DNA from: Nocardia huaxiensis
GTDB taxonomy: Bacteria > Actinomycetota > Actinomycetes > Mycobacteriales > Mycobacteriaceae
DNA: 64,000 nucleotides
Assembly: GCF_013744875.1 (NCBI RefSeq)
Contig: NZ_CP059399.1
Location: 3,410,001-3,474,000, forward strand
Reading direction: 5' to 3'
The notes beneath the pieces are model-generated. The model was given only the letters and a program-made list of their open reading frames with translations, ran no database searches and was not told the DNA's origin. Below, one piece after another: positions 8,665 through 17,339 of this stretch (position 1 is its first letter; each line of letters opens with the position of its first letter). The position numbers were made by a program, and so were the translations under genes.

Positions 8665-9342
8665 GTGACGGTCGGAGAAGGACAGGTGCAGCGCATAGGC
8701 GCTACGGAAGCGGTCTTTCGCCGACTCAAATCCCTCATCCAGGACGGCGAGTACGCGGTGGGCGACCGCCTCCCCGGCGAAATCGCCCTCGCCAAGGAAT
8801 TCGGCGTCAGCCGCCCCGTCGTCCGCGAGGCCCTGCAAGCCTGCGCCATCCTCGGCCTCACCGAAACCCACACCGGCAAAGGCACTTTCGTCGTGTCCGC
8901 CAAGGAGAGCGCCAAACTCACCTTCGCCGGCATCGAGGCCCGTCACCTCATCGAGGCCCGCCAGCTGGTCGAGATCCCCGCCGCCGGTTTCGCCGCCGAA
9001 CGTCACACCCCCGCCCAGCTCCAGGCCCTCTTCACCCTCCTCGACCAGCTGGCCGCCACCACCGATGCCCACGAATGGGTCCGCCTCGACGGCGAACTCC
9101 ACACCGCCATCGCCGCCGCCAGCGGCAACACCATGCTCACCTCCATGGTCGCCGACACCCGCCGAGCCCTCGACGTCCAATCCGAATTCCTCAACCTCAC
9201 CCAGGACCGCCGCGCCGACTCCGACCGCGAACACGAAGCCATAGTCCGCGCCATCGAGGCCCGCTCCGCCGCCCGCGCCCGCCACGCCATGTCCGACCAC
9301 CTGGACCGCGTAGCCGAAACCATTGCCCGCATAGCCGATTGA
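8665..9342 (+). CDS. GntR-family transcriptional regulator (FadR/FCD type)
   Basis: 225 residues. An N-terminal winged helix-turn-helix (LKSLIQDGEYAVGDRLPGEIALAKEFGVSR region) is followed by an all-helical FCD ligand domain, with the RQLVEIPAAGFAAERH stretch typical of the family. It is divergent from the asparagine/aspartate operon, so it is probably its local regulator, with an amino or dicarboxylic acid as effector. Start choice: GTG 8665 lies 6 bases after GATACT, a -10-like hexamer, which would give a leaderless mRNA; GTG 8686 has a GGAGAAGG 5 bases upstream and is an alternative start. The codons in this gene are unusually C-rich. Confidence 0.87.
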   Translation: MTVGEGQVQRIGATEAVFRRLKSLIQDGEYAVGDRLPGEIALAKEFGVSRPVVREALQACAILGLTETHTGKGTFVVSAKESAKLTFAGIEARHLIEARQLVEIPAAGFAAERHTPAQLQALFTLLDQLAATTDAHEWVRLDGELHTAIAAASGNTMLTSMVADTRRALDVQSEFLNLTQDRRADSDREHEAIVRAIEARSAARARHAMSDHLDRVAETIARIAD

Positions 9343-9688
9343 CGCTCTCGCGCCCGGCCCCCGGGTGCCGTTCGCCTCAGGCAGGGCCTCGCGTGGCGGC
9401 TCTGCCCAGGGGTCAGTGGGGCGGGCGGGTCAGTTCGTAGCCGTGCGCGAAGTAGTCGCCTCTCGGCATGGCGCCATCGACTCCAGGGCGGTCACGCACC
9501 TTGACCAGTCGGTTGAATCCCGTGTGCCGATACCGGATTCGGGGTCCGACTCTGGCCGTGGCGATGAGGGCGGTCGGGGCTGATCGGTTCGGCGTCGGGG
9601 ACCTTCGCCCCTGCCGACGTCCGGGGTCGTGCGGTCACGATGAAGTCATTGCCCGGTGGTGGGCGATGGCGACGAAATGGTGCGGACG
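9343..9688. other. Intergenic stretch before the WS/DGAT gene
   Basis: No convincing coding sequence is seen here; short open frames lack the third-position bias of real genes in this DNA. The stretch holds the DosR-like box described separately and presumably the promoter of the acyltransferase gene. Confidence 0.6.
9595..9614. promoter_or_regulatory. Candidate DosR-type box
   Basis: TCGGGGACCTTCGCCCCTGC resembles the mycobacterial DosR (DevR) consensus, roughly TTSGGGACTWWAGTCCCSAA, at about 13 of 20 positions, including the core GGGAC and CCC. It sits about 75 bases before the likely start of a WS/DGAT gene; the homologous tgs1 of Mycobacterium tuberculosis is a DosR target. The right half is imperfect, so this is a proposal. 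Confidence 0.4.
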
Positions 9689-11113
9689 ATGAGCACAACC
9701 GATTCTCATATGTCACAGTCGGATCTGTTCACTTGGAGCATGGAGCAGGATCCGAGCCTTCGATCGACGATCGTGACGGTGCTGATCTTGGATTCCGAAC
9801 CGGAGTGGGATCGGTTGCTGCGCATGCTCGATCGGGGGACGCGGGCGGTGCCGCGGTTCCGGGACAGATTGGATGTGGTGCCGTGGGGGCTGGCGCCGCC
9901 GCGCTGGGTGCCCGACCCTGATTTCGATTTGCGCTGGCATGTCCGGCGTTCGGGGCTGCCGCGGCCGGCCGACCTGGCCGAGGTGCTCGAGTTCGCGCGG
10001 ATCGAGGCCATGGCCGCGTTCGATCCGGCGCGGCCGCTGTGGCAGCTCACCGTGCTGGGCGGGATGGCGGAGGGCAGGTGCGCGCTCGTGCTGAAGGTGC
10101 ACCACAGCCTCACCGACGGGGTCGGCGGTATGCAGATCGCCGGTGAGATCCTCGATTTCGCTCGGGAGGGCACACCCCGGGAGCCGATCGCCGAGGCGGT
10201 GTCGCCGCGGGGCGGGGCGCTGGGTGATGTCGTCGCCTGGAATTGGTCGACGGGTGCGGATCTGGTGCGCGGTGGGGTGGCGGCGCTGCCCGGGATCGCC
10301 CGGCGGACGGTCACCGATCCGGTGGGCCTGGTCCGGGACGGGGTGGCATTGGCCAGATCCCTACTGCGACTTGCTCGTCCGGTGATCAGCACGCTCTCGC
10401 CGGTCATGTCCGAGCGCGGATTGGGGCGGCGGTTGACCGTGCTGGAGGTGCCCTTGGCGGCCTTGCGTGAGGGTGCCCGGCCGACCGGGGGCACGATCAA
10501 CGACGCCTTCCTGGCCGCGGTTTCGATCGGCTTGCGCGCGTACCACGAGCGGCACGAGCAGCCGGTCGATCAGCTGCGCGTGGCGATGCCGATCAGTCTG
10601 CGCCGAGCCGAGGATCCGATCGGAGGCAATCGCATCACCTTGGCGCGGTTCACGATTCCGCTGGATTCGGCCGCCACCGCGGAGTTGATGCGGGCGCTCG
10701 CCGACGCGGTCGAACGGTGGCGGCACGAACCGGCGGTTCCGCTGTCGAATGCCGTGGCGGCCACCTTCAACCGGTTGCCGGTGGGTTTGCTCACCGACAT
10801 GTTCAAACACATCGACTTCATCGCGTCCGACGTTCCGGGCTCGCCGGTCGCGCTGTATCTCGCCGGCGCGAAGGTCGAGCGGATCTACCCCTTCGGGCCG
10901 ACCACTGGCACCGCCTTCAACATCACCCTGATCTCTTACCTCGAAACCTGTTTCCTCGGAATCAATTCCGACACCGCCGCGGTACCGGATCCGGCGGTGC
11001 TGACCTACTGCCTGGGCGAGGGTTTCCGGACGGTGGTCTCCCGGGCTGCCGCCGCGCCGCCCTCGGCGGGCGTCAACGCGGCCGCGGAAACCCTCGCTGT
11101 GCCGAACAACTGA
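9689..11113 (+). CDS. Wax ester synthase/diacylglycerol acyltransferase (WS/DGAT)
   Basis: About 474 residues from ATG 9689. The catalytic HHxxxDG motif is present as HHSLTDG at about residues 138-144, within KVHHSLTDGVGGMQ. The C-terminal half carries NDAFLAAVSIGLRAYH and a PLSNAVAATFNRLPVGLL stretch, typical of bacterial WS/DGAT. It should transfer acyl groups from acyl-CoA to diacylglycerol or fatty alcohol, making storage triacylglycerol or wax esters. The frame extends to GTG 9656, and ATG 9710 is another possible start. The last 109 bases are antisense to the end of the convergent TetR gene. A DosR-like box upstream would fit hypoxia control. Confidence 0.9.
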   Translation: MSTTDSHMSQSDLFTWSMEQDPSLRSTIVTVLILDSEPEWDRLLRMLDRGTRAVPRFRDRLDVVPWGLAPPRWVPDPDFDLRWHVRRSGLPRPADLAEVLEFARIEAMAAFDPARPLWQLTVLGGMAEGRCALVLKVHHSLTDGVGGMQIAGEILDFAREGTPREPIAEAVSPRGGALGDVVAWNWSTGADLVRGGVAALPGIARRTVTDPVGLVRDGVALARSLLRLARPVISTLSPVMSERGLGRRLTVLEVPLAALREGARPTGGTINDAFLAAVSIGLRAYHERHEQPVDQLRVAMPISLRRAEDPIGGNRITLARFTIPLDSAATAELMRALADAVERWRHEPAVPLSNAVAATFNRLPVGLLTDMFKHIDFIASDVPGSPVALYLAGAKVERIYPFGPTTGTAFNITLISYLETCFLGINSDTAAVPDPAVLTYCLGEGFRTVVSRAAAAPPSAGVNAAAETLAVPNN

Positions 11114-11637
11114 TCGCGGGGGATGCCCAGGCGGCTCGAGTGGATCAGGCCCTGGGCCATGGCGATGATGGCGGCGCTGCGTGCGCCCAGCGTGGAGTCG
11201 TCGACGCCGGCTCGGCGCAGGCGCTCGGCCACCGCCTGTTCCATGGCGGTGGTGGTGCGGGCGCTGAGGGTGATGACCTCGGGAATCCGGTGGCCCAGTT
11301 GGGCGATGCTGTTGAGCATCAGGCAGCCGCGGCGGTCCGGGTGGGAGGTGCAGTCGTCGATCACCGCTTCCAGCAGGGCTTCGACGGCGGCGCGGGTGGA
11401 GCCCGGGGCGGACAGGATCGTGTCGCGGATGAAGCGGGCGCGGTGGTCGCAGTAGCGTTCGAAGGCGGCGAGGAACAGGCCGCGCTTATTGGCGTAGGCG
11501 CCGTAGATGCTGCCGTTGCCTACGCCGGTGGCGCGGGAGACGTCCTCCACCGAGGTGTTGTCGAAGCCTTGTGACCAGAACAGTTCAGTGGCGGCGTCCA
11601 GCAGGCTCGATTCGTCGAACTGTCGTGGCCGTCCCAT
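11005..11637 (-). CDS. TetR/AcrR-family transcriptional regulator
   Basis: 210 residues beginning MGRPRQFDESSLLDAATELF. The N-terminal TetR helix-turn-helix is clear (TSVEDVSRATGVGNGSIYGAY); the rest is a helical ligand domain with RRGCLMLNS, seen in the TetR_C subgroup with a CLM motif. The start is 72 bases from the divergent GlxA-type gene, and the gap holds a perfect 22-base palindrome, the expected form of a TetR operator. The open frame continues upstream of this ATG on the same strand but only through DNA antisense to the GlxA gene. The 3' end overlaps the WS/DGAT gene by 109 bases. Confidence 0.88.
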   Translation of the reverse strand: MGRPRQFDESSLLDAATELFWSQGFDNTSVEDVSRATGVGNGSIYGAYANKRGLFLAAFERYCDHRARFIRDTILSAPGSTRAAVEALLEAVIDDCTSHPDRRGCLMLNSIAQLGHRIPEVITLSARTTTAMEQAVAERLRRAGVDDSTLGARSAAIIAMAQGLIHSSRLGIPRDQLFGTARVSAAALTPAEGGAAAARETTVRKPSPRQ

Positions 11638-11676
11638 GTGGTCACGGTAGCAGGTGGGTTGCGACACATTGGTTTG

Positions 11677-11698
11677 TTCTGGAGGCGCGCCTCCAGAA
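11677..11698. promoter_or_regulatory. Perfect 22-bp palindrome, candidate TetR operator
   Basis: TTCTGGAGGCG is followed directly by its exact reverse complement CGCCTCCAGAA. It lies between the divergent start codons at 11637 (TetR) and 11710 (GlxA type), 11 bases from the latter. A single palindrome here could control both genes. Confidence 0.75.
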
Positions 11699-11709
11699 TA
11701 CTGGCTGAC

Positions 11710-12711
11710 ATGGCCACCGATATCGCAGAGCGAGCCCGCCGTCGCGTGGGGATTCTTGTATTCGATGGGGTGAAGATGCTCGACTTCGTCGGGCCGGCAG
11801 AGGTTTTCGTGGAGGCCAATCAGGCCGCGCCGGGGTACGAGGTGGTGCTGGTGTCGGCCGATGGGGAGAATGTGCAGACTTCCATCGGGGCGCGGATCGA
11901 GGTGAGCGGGCGGGCGGTCGACGCGGGTCGGTTCGATACGGTGATCATTCCGGGCAGCGAGCTGCCCGCAGCGAAATTCGTTACGCCCGAGGTGCTTTCG
12001 GCGGCGCGGTGGATGTCGGCGCATACCCGGCGGCTGGCTTCGGTGTGCAGCGGGGCCGCGGTGCTGGCGGAGCTGGGGGTGTTCGACGGGCGGCGGGTGA
12101 CCACGCATTGGAAGTACGCGGCGGATCTGGCGCGGCGGTGCCCATCGGCGAGGGTGGAACCCGACGCGATCTTTGTCCGGGACGGGAACCTGTACAGCTC
12201 TGCGGGTGTCGCGGCGGGAGTCGATCTGGCGCTGGCGCTGGTCGAGGAGGATTACGGCGCAGACGTGGCGCGGCGGGTGGCGCAATTGCTGGTGGTGTAC
12301 ATGCAGCGCTCGGGCGGGCAGTCGCAGTTCTCGGCGTCGCTGACCGGACCGGTCGCGCGAAGTCCCCTGGTGCGCAAGGTCGTTGATTTGATCTGCGCGG
12401 ATCCGGCCTTTCCGCACACCGTGCAGACGCTGGCCGAGCACGCCCGGGTGAGCGTGCGGCATCTGACCCGATTGTTCCGGGCCGAGCTGGAGCGGTCGCC
12501 GGCCGAGTATGTGGCGTTCATCCGCTTCGGGGTGGCGCGGGACATGCTGCACGCGGGACACACCGTCACCGAGGCCGCGATGGTTGCCGGATACGGCAGC
12601 AGCGAGGCGTTGCGCAGGGCATTCATCGCGCGGCTGGGGATTTCGCCGCGCAAGTACCAGCAGCGATTCCGGACTACGGGGCCGGTCGGGCCGGTGGCCG
12701 CGGTGTCCTGA
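11710..12711 (+). CDS. GlxA-family transcriptional regulator (DJ-1/PfpI domain plus AraC HTH)
   Basis: 333 residues. The N-terminal half is a DJ-1/PfpI-like domain (RRVGILVFDGVKMLDFVGPAEVF, and LASVCSGAAVLAELG with the nucleophile-elbow cysteine). The C-terminal hundred residues form a double AraC helix-turn-helix (VQTLAEHARVSVRHLTRLFR, and AAMVAGYGSSEALRRAF). ATG 11710 is preferred because the frame upstream runs through the operator region. It may activate the downstream hydrolase genes at 12811 and 13803, which lie on the same strand. The effector is unknown. Confidence 0.87.
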   Translation: MATDIAERARRRVGILVFDGVKMLDFVGPAEVFVEANQAAPGYEVVLVSADGENVQTSIGARIEVSGRAVDAGRFDTVIIPGSELPAAKFVTPEVLSAARWMSAHTRRLASVCSGAAVLAELGVFDGRRVTTHWKYAADLARRCPSARVEPDAIFVRDGNLYSSAGVAAGVDLALALVEEDYGADVARRVAQLLVVYMQRSGGQSQFSASLTGPVARSPLVRKVVDLICADPAFPHTVQTLAEHARVSVRHLTRLFRAELERSPAEYVAFIRFGVARDMLHAGHTVTEAAMVAGYGSSEALRRAFIARLGISPRKYQQRFRTTGPVGPVAAVS

Positions 12712-12810
12712 TCGGTGGCTTTCACGGCCGATGGAGAGGGGCGCGGCGAAGGTTGCCCGGCGGAAACTGGGTGTGGCGCAAAGCCATCTAGAGATTCAGG
12801 AAGGATCACC

Positions 12811-13773
12811 ATGTCCGGAAATCCGCTGGGACTCGCGCTCGAACCTGCCGCGCAGGAGTTCGTCGACGCGACCTCCCAGCCGCCGTTCCTCTACCAGCTG
12901 GCTCCCGAGGAAGGCCGCAAAGCCGTTGACTCGGTGCAGGATTCGCCGATCTTCAAGCCGGAGATCGACGAGGAGTGGATCACCGTGGAGGGCGGTCCGA
13001 CCGGATCGGTGCGGGCGCGCATCGTGAAGCCGCAGGGTGCCACCGAACCGCTCCCGGTCATCATCTACACCCACGGCGCCGGATGGGTTTTCGGTGACGC
13101 GCACACCCATGATCGGCTCGTGCGCGACCTGGCCGTCGGGGTGCACGCGGCCGTGGTGTTCCCGGAGTACGACCGCTCGCCGGAGGTCCGGTACCCCGTC
13201 GCCAATGAGCAGTCCTACCGTGTGGCGCAATGGGTTTCGGCTCACGGAGCGGAGAAGGGGCTCGACGCCTCGCGGATCGCGGTCGCCGGTGATTCGGTCG
13301 GCGGCAATATGGCCATCGCGCTGACGCTCATGGCCAAGGAGCGCGGTGACGTGTCGTTCGCGCAGCAGGTGCTGTTCTACCCGGTCACCGACGCCGCCTT
13401 CGACACCGGCTCCTATCAGCAGTTCGCGACAGGGTACTTCCTGACTCGCGAAGGCATGCAGTGGTTCTGGGATCAGTACACCACCAGTGTGGAAGACCGC
13501 GCGCGGATCACCGTCTCGCCGCTGCGCGCCACCACCGAGCAGCTGGCCGGGCTGCCGCCCGCGCTCGTCATCACCGCCGAAGCCGACGTGCTGCGCGACG
13601 AAGGTGAAGCGTTCGCCGGAAAGCTGCGTGCGGCAGGCGTTCCCGTCATCCAGACCCGCTACGGCGGCATCATCCACGACTTCGTCATGGTCAATGCCAT
13701 GCACGACACCAACGCGGCCAAAGCCGCTGTCGCCCAGGCCATCTCGGTGCTGCGCGGCGCGCTGCATGCCTGA
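12811..13773 (+). CDS. Alpha/beta hydrolase, hormone-sensitive-lipase (family IV) type
   Basis: 320 residues. HGAGW at residues 88-92 stands in place of the oxyanion-hole HGGGW of family IV esterases; GDSVGG at 160-165 holds the nucleophile Ser162; an acid/His pair follows near residues 259 and 289 (EADVLRDEGE and GIIHDF). It is predicted to hydrolyse short or medium acyl esters. AGGAAGGA lies 4 bases before the ATG, a strong ribosome binding site. The next gene, another alpha/beta hydrolase, begins 29 bases later, so they probably form a two-gene unit. Confidence 0.88.
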   Translation: MSGNPLGLALEPAAQEFVDATSQPPFLYQLAPEEGRKAVDSVQDSPIFKPEIDEEWITVEGGPTGSVRARIVKPQGATEPLPVIIYTHGAGWVFGDAHTHDRLVRDLAVGVHAAVVFPEYDRSPEVRYPVANEQSYRVAQWVSAHGAEKGLDASRIAVAGDSVGGNMAIALTLMAKERGDVSFAQQVLFYPVTDAAFDTGSYQQFATGYFLTREGMQWFWDQYTTSVEDRARITVSPLRATTEQLAGLPPALVITAEADVLRDEGEAFAGKLRAAGVPVIQTRYGGIIHDFVMVNAMHDTNAAKAAVAQAISVLRGALHA

Positions 13774-13802
13774 CCTACCCGACTCGACAAGGAGTTCCAT
13801 CC

Positions 13803-14513
13803 ATGAGCACTCAGCCCACCATCGTCCTGGTGCACGGCGCTTTCGCCGACTCCTCCAGCTGGAACGGCGTCATCGAAAACCTGCGCGGGCAGGGCTATTC
13901 CGTCCTCGCCGCCGCGAACCCGCTGCGCGGCCTGGACTCCGACGCCGCCTACATCGCCTCGGTGCTCGACACCATCGAGGGCCCGGTCGTGCTGGCCGGT
14001 CACTCCTACGGCGGCAGCGTCATCACCGTCGCGGCGCAGGGCAAGCCGAATGTCGACGCTCTCGTCTACATCGCCGCCTTCCTGCCCGCCGAGGGCGAGA
14101 GCGCGCTGGAGCTGACCGGCAAGTTCCCCGGCTCCACGCTCGGCGAGACCATCCGCGAGGCGCAGTACCCGCTCGCCGACGGCAGCACGGCCACCGAGTT
14201 CTACATCCGGCAGGCGGAGTTCCCGGCTCAGTTCGCCGGTGACGTGCCCGCCGACACCGCCGCGCTCATGGCGGCCACCCAGCGTCCGGTCGCCGTCGAC
14301 GCGTTGCAGCAGCCCGCGGCCGCGGCGGCGTGGCGGTCCATCCGGTCCTACGCCCTGCTCACCACCGACGACAAGAACATTCCGATCGAAGCCCAGCGCT
14401 TCATGGCCGAGCGCGCGGGTGCGCAGGTCACGGAGGTCGCGGCGTCGCACGCGGTCGGCGTTTCGCGGCCGGATGCCGTCGCCGATCTCATCGCGCTGGC
14501 GGCGAAGAAGTAG
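13803..14513 (+). CDS. Alpha/beta-fold hydrolase
   Basis: 236 residues. It begins with the oxyanion-side motif VLVHGAFADSSSW and has the nucleophile elbow GHSYGG at residues 66-71 (Ser68). A late histidine lies in AASHAVGVSRP. The small cap and length match the EstC-like or salicylate-esterase-like group common in actinobacteria. AAGGAG sits 8 bases before the ATG. It probably shares a transcript with the esterase immediately upstream. Substrate unknown. Confidence 0.85.
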   Translation: MSTQPTIVLVHGAFADSSSWNGVIENLRGQGYSVLAAANPLRGLDSDAAYIASVLDTIEGPVVLAGHSYGGSVITVAAQGKPNVDALVYIAAFLPAEGESALELTGKFPGSTLGETIREAQYPLADGSTATEFYIRQAEFPAQFAGDVPADTAALMAATQRPVAVDALQQPAAAAAWRSIRSYALLTTDDKNIPIEAQRFMAERAGAQVTEVAASHAVGVSRPDAVADLIALAAKK

Positions 14514-14665
14514 CAAATTCGGGGCCGGACGGTCACTGCCGGAGATGAGGCGCAGGTCACAAGAAAATCGGAGGCGTTGCTCACAAAGGGGTTCCGCTGA
14601 TCGGTGATCGTCCGGCCCTGGTTAGCATCGATATTCGTACAGATCAGAGGGAACCCCGAGGACTT

Positions 14666-16138
14666 GTGTTGACTACAGACCATCTTGACCGCTGGAACGC
14701 CCACGAAGCATCCGCGGAGGCGATGATTCCCATCATCGGACGGCTGTATCGCGAGAAGGGGGTGACGATCCTCCTGCACAGCCGATCGCTGGTGAACAAG
14801 TCGGTGATCAGCATCCTGCGCACGCACCGGTTCGCCCGTCAGATCGCCGGCGAGGAGCTGTCGATCGAGGAGACGCTGCCCTTCCTCGAGGCGCTCACCA
14901 CCCTGGATCTGGGTCCCTCCAAGATCGACCTGGGCCGCCTGGTCATGGCCTACCGCGCCGACGACCGCGGGCTGTCCATCGCCGAGTTCACCGCCGCCGC
15001 GCTGGACGAGGTGACCGGCGCCAACAAGGCCGAGCCGCAGGGCCCGCGCGATGTGGTGCTGTACGGCTTCGGCCGCATCGGCCGTCTGGTCGCCCGTTTG
15101 CTCATCGAGAAGACCGGTTCCGGCAACGGCCTGAACCTGCGCGCCGTGGTGGTGCGCAAGGGCGGCGACGACGATCTGGTCAAGCGCGCCTCGCTGCTGC
15201 GCCGCGACTCGGTGCACGGGCAGTTCAACGGCACCATCAAGGTCGACGCCGCGAACAACACCATCACCGCCAACGGCAGCGTGATCAAGTTCATCTACAG
15301 CGACGACCCGAAGTCGATCGACTACACCGCGTACGGCATCAACGACGCCATCCTGATCGACAACACCGGCAAGTGGCGTGACCGCAAGGGCCTCGAGCAG
15401 CACCTGCGCCCCGGCATCGCCAAGGTCGTGCTGACCGCGCCCGGCAAGGGCGACGTCCCGAACATCGTGCACGGCGTCAACCACCGTGACCAGGATGTGT
15501 CGCAGCAGATCTTCTCCTGCGCCTCCTGCACCACCAATGCCATCGTGCCGCCGCTCAAGGCCATGGACGACGAGTTCGGCATCCTGCGCGGGCACGTGGA
15601 GACGGTGCACTCGTTCACCAATGACCAGAACCTGCTGGACAACTACCACAAGGCCGACCGTCGCGGCCGGTCCGCGCCGTTCAACCTGGTGCTGACCGAG
15701 ACCGGCGCGGCCTCCGCCGTGGCGAAGGCCATGCCGGACTTCAAGGCCAAGATCACCGGCAACTCGATTCGCGTGCCCACGCCGGATGTCTCGGTCGCGA
15801 TCCTGAACCTGCAGCTGGCGCGGGAGACCACCAAGACCGAGGTGCTCGAGTACCTGCGCCAGGTGTCGCTGTCGGGCCCGCTGAGCCGCAACCTCGACTA
15901 CACCGCGGCCACCGACGCGGTGTCGAGCGACTTCATCGGTTCGCGCGCGGCCTCGATCGTGGACGCCAATGCCGCCATCGTCGAGGGCGACACCGCGATC
16001 CTGTACCTGTGGTACGACAACGAGTTCGGTTACTCGTGCCAGGTCGTGCGGACCGTGCAGTTCATCTCCGGCATCGAATACCCGACCTACCCGCAGCTGG
16101 GTGCGGAGGATCGGGTGGCGGAGCCGGCCGGGGTGTAA
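14666..16138 (+). CDS. gap: Glyceraldehyde-3-phosphate dehydrogenase, long form (GapB-like)
   Basis: 490 residues, about 150 longer than the common GAPDH. Roughly 125 N-terminal residues precede the Rossmann segment VVLYGFGRIGRLVARLL. The catalytic cysteine is in SCASCTTNAIVPP. The C terminus has WYDNEFGYSCQVVRT. This layout matches the second GAPDH of Corynebacterium glutamicum (GapB, about 480 residues), which favours the gluconeogenic direction and NADP. Cofactor preference is inferred. The start is GTG 14666; GAGGG and GAGGA sequences lie just upstream. A hairpin with a T run follows the stop. Confidence 0.9.
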   Translation: MLTTDHLDRWNAHEASAEAMIPIIGRLYREKGVTILLHSRSLVNKSVISILRTHRFARQIAGEELSIEETLPFLEALTTLDLGPSKIDLGRLVMAYRADDRGLSIAEFTAAALDEVTGANKAEPQGPRDVVLYGFGRIGRLVARLLIEKTGSGNGLNLRAVVVRKGGDDDLVKRASLLRRDSVHGQFNGTIKVDAANNTITANGSVIKFIYSDDPKSIDYTAYGINDAILIDNTGKWRDRKGLEQHLRPGIAKVVLTAPGKGDVPNIVHGVNHRDQDVSQQIFSCASCTTNAIVPPLKAMDDEFGILRGHVETVHSFTNDQNLLDNYHKADRRGRSAPFNLVLTETGAASAVAKAMPDFKAKITGNSIRVPTPDVSVAILNLQLARETTKTEVLEYLRQVSLSGPLSRNLDYTAATDAVSSDFIGSRAASIVDANAAIVEGDTAILYLWYDNEFGYSCQVVRTVQFISGIEYPTYPQLGAEDRVAEPAGV

Positions 16139-16164
16139 TCCACCCGGATCGTCTCGAAAGCAGG

Positions 16165-16197
16165 CCGGTCATCGCGGTTTCCGCGGTGGCCGGTTTT
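16165..16197 (+). terminator. Intrinsic terminator after gap
   Basis: CCGGTCATCGCGG (16165-16177) pairs with CCGCGGTGGCCGG (16181-16193) through 13 positions, two of them G-U, around a TTT loop. Four T residues follow. It lies 26 bases beyond the GAPDH stop. Confidence 0.75.
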
Positions 16198-16261
16198 CGC
16201 GTCGATAGCCGGATCTTCGCAGTCTGCGGTGAGTTACCCTGCGGGCGATGGAGGAGGCGCT

Positions 16262-17275
16262 ATGCCGGGGCTGAGAACTGTTGCCGCAGGGGTGGTCGCC
16301 GCGCTCGTGCTCGCCGCCGGCGCTGGATGCTCTACCGCCGTGGAGGATGAAAAGGCCGGGCCCGCAACCGAAATCGGTGCGACCATTCCCATCGACGGAT
16401 TTCTCCGCAGGGCGGAGATCGACGCCGCGGCCCACACCCTGTACGTCAGCGACTTCCTCGGGTTCGTGTGGCTGATCGACACGGAGACGGATCAGGTCAC
16501 CGGAAAGATCGAAGTCGGCGCGGGCCCACAGGGATTGGCGATCGACACCGCCGCGCACACGCTGTACACGTCCAACTATCAGGCCGGCACGATCTCGGTG
16601 GTCGACACCGTGGAGAAGAAGGTCGTCGACACCATTCCGGTCCCCGGCCATCCGGATCTGCTCGCGCTCGACCCGGCCGCGCACACGCTGTACCTGTCGC
16701 ACTTCGCCGGCAAGGAGTTGTCGGTGCTCGACACGGCGGGCAAGACGGTGAAGGCCACGATCCCGCTCGATGACTACGCGGACGATCTGGTGATCGATCC
16801 CGATGCGCAGCGGCTGTACATCGCCCACATCACCACCTCGAAGGTGACCGTCGTCGACACCTCGACGAACACGATCTCCGCGGCGATCGAGTACGGGGAG
16901 CAGCCTGCCGCGCTCGCGCTCGCACCGGACGGGCAGCGGCTGTACGCCGCGCACACCGGGGGTGTGGCGGCGATCGACACGCACACCGCGAAACCGGTCG
17001 GCACCGCCTCGATCGGCAAGCGACCGGTCGACATCGCGGTCGACGCGGATTCCCGGCTGCTCTATGTGGTCAACAATGACGGCAGGGCGAAGCAGCTGGG
17101 CGGTGACGGCGGGCCGGTGGCGGTGATCGACATGGCGGACAACACCTCGATCGCGACCGTGCTCACCGGTGACAGCCCGCAGGACGCGGTCGTCGATCCG
17201 GTGTCGCACAAGGTCTACGTGGTGGTCGTCCTGGACGAGAAGGTGACGGTGCTGAAACCGGCGGGAAGTCGTTGA
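16262..17275 (+). CDS. Exported YncE-like beta-propeller repeat protein
   Basis: 337 residues. An N-terminal hydrophobic signal ends in LAAGAGC; Cys at about residue 23 suggests a lipoprotein, although the residue three before it is Gly rather than Leu. The body is made of repeated units of about 40 residues (AAHTLYVSDFLGFVWLIDTETDQ, AAHTLYTSNYQAGTISVVDT and so on), the pattern of YncE/surface-layer beta-propellers. It is likely anchored outside the membrane; ligand unknown. GGAGGAGG stands just before ATG 16262, which rules out the earlier in-frame ATG at 16229. Confidence 0.8.
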   Translation: MPGLRTVAAGVVAALVLAAGAGCSTAVEDEKAGPATEIGATIPIDGFLRRAEIDAAAHTLYVSDFLGFVWLIDTETDQVTGKIEVGAGPQGLAIDTAAHTLYTSNYQAGTISVVDTVEKKVVDTIPVPGHPDLLALDPAAHTLYLSHFAGKELSVLDTAGKTVKATIPLDDYADDLVIDPDAQRLYIAHITTSKVTVVDTSTNTISAAIEYGEQPAALALAPDGQRLYAAHTGGVAAIDTHTAKPVGTASIGKRPVDIAVDADSRLLYVVNNDGRAKQLGGDGGPVAVIDMADNTSIATVLTGDSPQDAVVDPVSHKVYVVVVLDEKVTVLKPAGSR

Positions 17276-17339
17276 GCGGCGACAGCGCCCGGACCGGATA
17301 GTCGCCTATCCGACCGGTTCGAAGGTTATCGTCGGACGG

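Noticed and set aside
9711..9717. TGTCACA as a third ECF41 promoter
   Set aside because: It lies inside the acyltransferase coding region and has no CGTC at 16-17 bases.
11638..11709. Extension of the GlxA frame upstream of ATG 11710
   Set aside because: It passes through the operator palindrome and overlaps the TetR start; no ribosome binding site.
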